Part shown: positions 40,574 through 45,653 of the stretch, one piece after another
Layout: the number at the start of each line of letters is the position of its first letter
Numbering within the stretch: the first letter of the stretch is position 1
Source of the DNA: Streptomyces ipomoeae 91-03
Lineage (GTDB): Bacteria; Actinomycetota; Actinomycetes; Streptomycetales; Streptomycetaceae
Reading direction: 5' to 3'
Assembly (NCBI RefSeq): GCF_000317595.1
Contig: NZ_AEJC01000360.1
Span: forward strand, 1 to 45,653
DNA length: 45,653 nucleotides
Translations under genes and position numbers: made by a program
The notes under the pieces: model-generated
Seen by the model: the letters and a program-made list of their open reading frames with translations, nothing else
The model's database searches: none
What the model was told of the DNA's origin: nothing

Positions 40574-42058
40574 TTACGGCTCCCATACGTGCTTGACTTC
40601 ATCGTTCCGTACGGACCGCGTTCCACCCCTCTCGGGACCGGCGGGTCGAGGCATTCGTCCGGCAAGTGGCGCACCCAGCGCCGACACGGCGGCCAGCAGC
40701 AAGAACGCGGGCCCGCTGCCGACGGGCACGAGGGTCGCCGCGGCGGCCACACCCAGCGTCGGGCCGACGTTCATCGCGGTCTGCTGGAGCCCGCCCACCA
40801 CGCCCGCCGACTCGGGCGGCGCATGCCGTACGACGACCGCGGTGGCCGTCACCATCACCGTGACGAATCCCGCGCCCAGCAGCAGAAAGCCGACGCCGAT
40901 CACGACCGTCGACGAGCCCGGGCCCAGCCGCGACAGCGCCAGCACCCCGGCGGTGAGCAGCACCGTCCCGGTCAGCGTCGTCGGGCGGGCACCCCACCGC
41001 CGCAGCAGCACGGCCGCGACCGGCGCGCCCAGCACCATCATCACTCCGCCGGGCAGCGCGACGAGGCTCGTGCGCAGCGGGCTCATGCCGAGGACGTCCT
41101 GAAGGACATGACTGCCGACGAACAACGCGCCCAGCATCGCCGCCGACGCGCTCACCAGCACTCCGAGCGCCGCCCCGACCGTCGCCGACCCCAGCACGGC
41201 GGGCGGCAACAGCGGGTCGGGGGCACGCCGCTCATGCCGTACGAGGGCGTAGGCCGTGGCGGCGGTCGTCAGCAGGCCGAGCACGCCGGTCATGGTCCAG
41301 CCGTGCTCCGGTATCCCGACGAGCGTGTGCACGAGCGCCGCCAGGGCGACGGCGAGCAGGGCGGCGCCGGGGAGGTCGAGGGAGGTGGTGGCCGGGAGTC
41401 CGAGGGGGCCGGAGGCGGGGAGGCCGAGGGCAGTGGAGGCGGGGTTCCGTCGTGCCGCAGGCTGCCGTACCACCAGCGCCGGCACGCCCATGACCAGCGC
41501 CGGTGCGACGTTCAGGAAGAACACCGCGCGCCAGCCCAGCTCGGTGACCAGTACGCCGCCCACCAGTGGACCGGCCGCGGCGGCGACCCCGATGGCGCTG
41601 GTCCGGAGCGCGACGGGCATCCCGAGCCGGTCGGGCGGGAACGAGGCCCGCAGCATCCCGAGCGTGGCGGGCTGGAGCAGCGCCCCGAAGACCCCCTGGA
41701 CGACCCGCAGCCCGATCACCCAGCCGACCCCCGGCGCGAAACCGATGCCCGCGGAGGCCGCGCCGAAGCCCAGCACGCCCCAGGCGAAGACCCGTTGATG
41801 GCCGTACCGGTCACCGAGCCGCCCGGCGAACACCAGCAGACTCGCCACCGCGATCAGGTAGGCGGTGCTGGTCCACTGCACGGCGGCGAAGGAGGCGCCG
41901 AGGTCGTGCCGCAGGGCCGGCTGGGCGATGGTCAGCACCGTTCCGTCGAGGGCGACGATCACGGCGCCGAGCACGCTGTTGGCGAGGGCGAGACGGCGGT
42001 GCGCTGCCGGTGTCGCAGGCTCCTGGGCGGCGTCGTCCACCGCGACGGCCCGCTTCAC
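40574..42058 (-). CDS. MFS drug efflux transporter, DHA2 type (14 TM)
   Basis: This 494-residue membrane protein has about 14 hydrophobic segments. The motif LDGTVLTIAQPAL in the first helix, GRLGDRYGHQRVF (motif A) and LRVVQGVFGALLQPATLGML are typical of the DHA2 drug:proton antiporter family. It should export a toxic or self-made small molecule. The GTG at 42058 overlaps the TetR stop (GTGA), so the two are translationally coupled. A low-complexity Leu/Pro/Ala stretch (ALGLPASGPLGLPATTSLDLPG) lies in a loop near the middle. Confidence 0.92.
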   Translation of the reverse strand: MKRAVAVDDAAQEPATPAAHRRLALANSVLGAVIVALDGTVLTIAQPALRHDLGASFAAVQWTSTAYLIAVASLLVFAGRLGDRYGHQRVFAWGVLGFGAASAGIGFAPGVGWVIGLRVVQGVFGALLQPATLGMLRASFPPDRLGMPVALRTSAIGVAAAAGPLVGGVLVTELGWRAVFFLNVAPALVMGVPALVVRQPAARRNPASTALGLPASGPLGLPATTSLDLPGAALLAVALAALVHTLVGIPEHGWTMTGVLGLLTTAATAYALVRHERRAPDPLLPPAVLGSATVGAALGVLVSASAAMLGALFVGSHVLQDVLGMSPLRTSLVALPGGVMMVLGAPVAAVLLRRWGARPTTLTGTVLLTAGVLALSRLGPGSSTVVIGVGFLLLGAGFVTVMVTATAVVVRHAPPESAGVVGGLQQTAMNVGPTLGVAAAATLVPVGSGPAFLLLAAVSALGAPLAGRMPRPAGPERGGTRSVRNDEVKHVWEP

Positions 42059-42636
42059 CGCCGCTCCTCGCTGCCGAGGTGCGCGTCGAGCGCGGAGCGC
42101 AGCAGCGGCGTGAAGTCATCTGCCCCCGTGGTGAGTTGGAGACTTCCCCAGGCCCACAGCTGGGCGATGCCGTACAGGTTCGCCAGCAGCGCGCCCGCGA
42201 CGAGCCGGGCGTCGACGTCGGGGCGGGCGCGGCCCACCAGATCCACGAGCAGCCCGAAGACCGGCAGACTGGCCTCGCGCAGCCCCAACGTGTTGCTCTC
42301 CAGCAGGTCATGACGGAACATCAGCTCGTGCATGCCCCGGTTGGTGAGCGCGAAGTCGAGATACACGCGCCCCAACGTCGCCACCTGCTCCCGCGGGCTC
42401 GCCGTACCGTCCCCGATCGCCGCGGCCCCTCTCGCCGCCAACTCCTCGAAGCCCCGGCGCGCGATCGCCGACAGCAACTCCAGATGAGTCGGGAAGTACC
42501 GACGCGGCGCGCCGTGCGACACCTCCGCCCGCCGCGCGATCTCCCGCAGCGACAACGCCTGCACACCCTCCGACGCCACCAACTCGACCCCGACGTCGAT
42601 CAGCCGGGCCCGCAGCCCGGTGCTTCGCTCGTTCAT
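42055..42636 (-). CDS. TetR-family transcriptional repressor
   Basis: This 193-residue regulator has an N-terminal TetR helix-turn-helix (LSLREIARRAEVSHGAPRRYFPTHLELL) and a C-terminal ligand domain with a TetR_C33/WHG-type pattern. It heads the operon with the MFS pump and hydrolase and almost certainly represses it until a drug-like ligand binds. ATG 42636 has no Shine-Dalgarno. The promoter -10 lies so close that the transcript probably starts at or next to the ATG (leaderless). The operators cover the promoter. Confidence 0.9.
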   Translation of the reverse strand: MNERSTGLRARLIDVGVELVASEGVQALSLREIARRAEVSHGAPRRYFPTHLELLSAIARRGFEELAARGAAAIGDGTASPREQVATLGRVYLDFALTNRGMHELMFRHDLLESNTLGLREASLPVFGLLVDLVGRARPDVDARLVAGALLANLYGIAQLWAWGSLQLTTGADDFTPLLRSALDAHLGSEERR

Positions 42637-42676
42637 GGACACTGTCTACCAAGATCGAGTAGACAGTGTCTACTCG
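42635..42676 (-). promoter_or_regulatory. TetR operators and promoter of the efflux operon
   Basis: A perfect 21-base palindrome (CGAGTAGACA and its reverse complement around one base) spans 42656-42676. A related half, GACACTGTCTAC at 42638-42649, forms a perfect 12-base inverted repeat with the right part of this element (GTAGACAGTGTC, 9-base spacer). On the minus strand TAGACA at 42672-42667 and TAGACA at 42648-42643 are 18 bases apart and fit a -35/-10 pair. The promoter is thus embedded in the operator. Confidence 0.75.
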
Positions 42677-42748
42677 AATGCCGCGACGATGGTGGCGCTG
42701 GTGTCGTGGATCGCGTGGGTCAGGTCGGCAGCGCGTGAAGTCGTGCCG

Positions 42749-45589
42749 TCAGCCCTGCGGGTGCAGGGGGCACGGCTTGAGCCGTGGCGGGGAGAGCACG
42801 GGTGTCACGACCGGGGAGAGCGCGGACGTCATGACCGGGGTGAGTCCCCAGGCCAGGCGGACATCGCTGATGAGTGAGCGGGCGCTGTGCGGTGAGACGC
42901 CGAGTTCGAGCCGGGCCTCGGCGAGGAAGCGGGGATGGCCTTCCGGCGCTCGGTCCATGGCATCCGTGCTGCGCTGGTCGAAGGAACCATCGCCGAAGAT
43001 CTGGAGAAGCGTCAGACCGAAGTACGCGTAGGCAGACGCCTCTTGGATCAGCGGGGTGGCCTCCTCCGGCAGGTCGACCGCGCTGGACCCGGCTGACGCG
43101 GGCTCGGCGGCGAACGCCTCCAGGGCTTGTCGCACGGTGTCGGTGCGGCAGTCACAGGCGGACCGCAGCAGATCCATGAGATCGCGGTACCGACTGAGCA
43201 CGGCCATGTTCGCGGGCGTCCACTGATGTCCGCTCAGGAGGGTGCGGAATCCCGCGAGGGTCTCGGCGACCTCCTCGAGGACGAGGTGGCGCGAGATGTC
43301 GGTGAGTTCGACGGAGCCGATCTCCTTCTGCATTTCCACGATGCGGCGTCCGTACCTGATCAGATCGCGTGGAATGCCTCCCGACAGGCCGTGGGCGAGC
43401 AGGACATAGGGGCGGGGCTTGTCGTCGCCGTCGGGTGCCAGTCCCGGAGCCCGTTTGCGGATGATGTCCCACGACTCTTCGAGGGTGCACGGCTGGACGT
43501 GGACGACGTCGTCCAGCGAACTGTCGGTGGAGTCCCGGTGCGGCAGGCCGCGACGGACGAAGGCGGCGCCCACGTCCTCGGCCACCGAGACGACGTAGAA
43601 GACGTGGGGAACACCGAATATGGCCTTGACCTCGCTGAGGAAGGCCAGTGCCTGCTCGGCCGAGCCGAGACGGTCGAGCTCGTCGATGGTGATGATCGTG
43701 CGACGGCCCCGCACGGAGAGGTGCCGGGCGATCTCGGCCAGCAGGGTGCGGAAGGTCGCGACGAGTTCGGGGAAGTTCACCGGCACCGAGGACAGCGACG
43801 AGGTGTGGGCACTTCCCAGACTGGCCAAGGGGGAGACGGTGGAGGTGACTCCGGCCGAGGTGGTCTGGACGGTCCTGAGCCGGTACAACTGGTCGCGGCA
43901 CCGGGTCACGAGTGGCGGCTCCGGCGGCCTGGGCCGCCACAATCCCAGGAACAGCAACAGCGAGCCCGCGACGATCCCCACCAGACGAGCGTGATTCTGG
44001 GGGTCCAGGACGATCGCGACCGCGTCGTCATTCCTGCGGACCAGCCAGACGAAGCAGGCCAGACAGCCCAGGGCCGCGGGGGTGAACAGGCGCGGAGCCG
44101 GAATGAGCCGTCCTTTGACGTGAATGGTCTCCAGCCCATGGCCGAGGAGCCAAAGGATCAAGGGGGAGAGGAGCAGAAGGATCAGCAGAGCGGTGTACCG
44201 GTCTGTCAGCGCTCCCGTGTGTTCGCGTATCTCACCGTCCGCCAGGAGCGACCCGGGTACGACGATGAACAGGGCCAAGGCCGTGACGAAGGAGAGGGCC
44301 CTGGGCGTGGCACGCAGCCGCCGACGCCAGCGCGTGGAATGACGGAGAATCCAGACGGCCAGCCCGATCAGGGTCAGGAACATCCCGACACCGACGTTGT
44401 CGCCTCGCCAGACCTCTCGGGCCAGGTCGGCACACCAATGACCCGCCGAGGTGACCCATGAGCGCACGGTGGTGACGTGTTCCCGCCACAGGGAGCGCAC
44501 CGTCGAGAAGGAGCCCAGAGCGACGAGCACGGCTGCGGGGATGCCGAAGAAGGCCGTGCGCCGTAGCCTCCGCAGGGCGGACTGCGCTCGGCGCAGCGCC
44601 CGTACGAAACCGGAGAGTCTGATCAGGGGCGGCACGGCGTACTTCTCGTGCCCGATGTACTGCTCGCAGACGTCGACGCACAGCGAGAGAAGGAAATCGT
44701 GCGGCGTGTACGTGGCCGGCACGTGCGCCTGGATCGCGAAGTCGCCCTCTTTCAGAGCGCTGTCCAGCAGGGTGCTCTTGCCGACACCGCGCGGACCGCA
44801 CACCGCGACAGTGCCGCCGTCCAGGATCGCCAGTTTGCCCTCCAACTGGAGGGCCGCGCGGCTGGGCACCACATATTCGAGATCTCGCGCCGCCCGCAGT
44901 CCGTCGTAACGGTCCGGCAGGAAGACGGAATCGGGGTCGGGGCCCAGGAGCGTGTCGATGACCCGGTGGACCACGGGTGTGACGCCGTTGTGCTGAAGGT
45001 CGCGTTCCCATGTCCGCGACGCGGCCCTGATGTCCCTGGCGCGGAAGGGCAGTGACACCAGCTGCTGGATGATGACGGCCTGAGTCCTCAGGTTCCGCCG
45101 GGAACGGTCCCGGCGGTCGATCCACCACAGAAGCGTTCCCCAGAGAAACATCAACGGTGCGACGGTGAGGCCGAAGTGGAGGAAGCTCGGGTCGGGCTCG
45201 AGCCGTATGGCGAACCAGACGACGGAGGCGACCAGGGTGAGCCAACCGATGGCGGTGCGGACGTCGATTCCGACTTCGGCTCTCGCCTGCGCCAGCCGGG
45301 TCCTGACGGTGTGCGCCTGCTCGACCGCTCTTCGGTAGCGGGCGTAGGAGTCCGCGCAGGGCTGCATGGCCCCAGCGATGTTCGGCTGAGTGTGCATCGC
45401 CGTGCGTACCGCCTCGGCCGTCACCCCGTCGCGGGTGCCCAGGCGTCGCTTCACCCGGAAGTCGTTGAGGCATGCGTCGACCGTTCTCTCGTAGACGGCC
45501 CCCTCCGCGGGATCCGCCCAGCCGGTGAACGATATGCCGGATGGATCCTGCGCCCCCGAACCCGTCACCGGCCACTCCCCTCGCGACAT
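42749..45589 (-). CDS. membrane-embedded KAP-type P-loop NTPase
   Basis: About 946 residues. Two membrane helices lie near residues 115-155. Walker A GPRGVGKS lies at about 265-272, then six hydrophobic segments, then Walker B TIITIDELDRL. Membrane helices inserted between Walker A and B are the hallmark of the KAP family of P-loop NTPases. Some KAP and related STAND NTPases act in anti-phage defence or in membrane signalling; nothing here identifies the function. The C-terminal third is soluble and helical. ATG 45589 was chosen; GTG 45625 is the alternative, and neither has a good ribosome site. No partner gene is visible in the window, but the upstream neighbour is cut off at the edge. Confidence 0.82.
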   Translation of the reverse strand: MSRGEWPVTGSGAQDPSGISFTGWADPAEGAVYERTVDACLNDFRVKRRLGTRDGVTAEAVRTAMHTQPNIAGAMQPCADSYARYRRAVEQAHTVRTRLAQARAEVGIDVRTAIGWLTLVASVVWFAIRLEPDPSFLHFGLTVAPLMFLWGTLLWWIDRRDRSRRNLRTQAVIIQQLVSLPFRARDIRAASRTWERDLQHNGVTPVVHRVIDTLLGPDPDSVFLPDRYDGLRAARDLEYVVPSRAALQLEGKLAILDGGTVAVCGPRGVGKSTLLDSALKEGDFAIQAHVPATYTPHDFLLSLCVDVCEQYIGHEKYAVPPLIRLSGFVRALRRAQSALRRLRRTAFFGIPAAVLVALGSFSTVRSLWREHVTTVRSWVTSAGHWCADLAREVWRGDNVGVGMFLTLIGLAVWILRHSTRWRRRLRATPRALSFVTALALFIVVPGSLLADGEIREHTGALTDRYTALLILLLLSPLILWLLGHGLETIHVKGRLIPAPRLFTPAALGCLACFVWLVRRNDDAVAIVLDPQNHARLVGIVAGSLLLFLGLWRPRPPEPPLVTRCRDQLYRLRTVQTTSAGVTSTVSPLASLGSAHTSSLSSVPVNFPELVATFRTLLAEIARHLSVRGRRTIITIDELDRLGSAEQALAFLSEVKAIFGVPHVFYVVSVAEDVGAAFVRRGLPHRDSTDSSLDDVVHVQPCTLEESWDIIRKRAPGLAPDGDDKPRPYVLLAHGLSGGIPRDLIRYGRRIVEMQKEIGSVELTDISRHLVLEEVAETLAGFRTLLSGHQWTPANMAVLSRYRDLMDLLRSACDCRTDTVRQALEAFAAEPASAGSSAVDLPEEATPLIQEASAYAYFGLTLLQIFGDGSFDQRSTDAMDRAPEGHPRFLAEARLELGVSPHSARSLISDVRLAWGLTPVMTSALSPVVTPVLSPPRLKPCPLHPQG

Positions 45590-45653
45590 CGACGCCGCGT
45601 GAGTGTATCGGGACTCTGCGGACACGCCAGGGTGTCGGAGGCCGGATATGTGG

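Overview
The window reads as chromosome of a Streptomyces-like actinomycete. Base composition is very GC-rich, real genes have strong G/C in third codon positions, GTG and TTG starts are common, and many gene families are typical of the genus: a SARP/NB-ARC/TPR regulator, an XRE-STAND-WD40 protein, secreted small proteins, glycoside hydrolases, LacI and GlxA regulators. No insertion sequence, prophage, CRISPR array or integrase was seen.

Layout. 1-5164: tRNA-Leu(GAG) with a terminator, a GH36 alpha-galactosidase behind a LacI-type operator, and a second EF-G-like GTPase preceded by a hairpin and a possible 45-codon leader ORF. 5165-14132: a secreted GH43-CBM42 enzyme with its own promoter and palindrome, a lipoprotein, two tandem secreted crystallin/I36-like proteins, a large XRE-STAND-TM-WD40 protein with 14 WD repeats, and a secreted NlpC/P60 hydrolase. 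14226-18597: a minus-strand catabolic set (PhyH-type dioxygenase, SDR, Gfo/Idh/MocA dehydrogenase) divergent from a LacI regulator. 18632-20702: a GlxA-type AraC regulator divergent from a zinc-free quinone-reductase-like oxidoreductase, with palindromes between them.

20781-28138 is the most interesting part. It holds a CDP-alcohol phosphatidyltransferase, a dehydrogenase, a PTPS-fold protein lacking the usual zinc and catalytic residues, a GT4 glycosyltransferase, a methyltransferase and a flippase-like membrane protein, the last four in an overlapping operon. Next come a creatininase-family amidohydrolase and a GTP cyclohydrolase II with methionine at position 120 where the normal enzyme has tyrosine. 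That substitution is known to make the S. coelicolor paralogue stop at the formylaminopyrimidine (FAPy) nucleotide. Together the genes suggest a GTP-derived pyrimidine or pterin-like moiety that is deformylated, glycosylated, methylated and moved across or anchored to the membrane. I know of no described product.

28420-31803 is a three-gene operon: an FAD amine oxidase-like protein and two different saccharopine dehydrogenase-type proteins, LYS1-like and LYS9-like. It points to lysine/saccharopine/pipecolate chemistry. On the opposite strand beside it are a 41-codon hydrophobic small ORF and an AfsR-like SARP, an arrangement recalling afsR-afsS, with a second NB-ARC/TPR protein divergent from the SARP.

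37497-45653 holds a small overlapping ORF, a CDP-glycerol transferase-like GT-B protein behind four 11-bp repeats, and a TetR-MFS-serine hydrolase operon whose promoter lies inside palindromic operators. The last gene is a membrane-embedded KAP-type P-loop NTPase. Functional calls rest on motif recognition by eye; start codons are stated as uncertain where the sequence leaves a choice.
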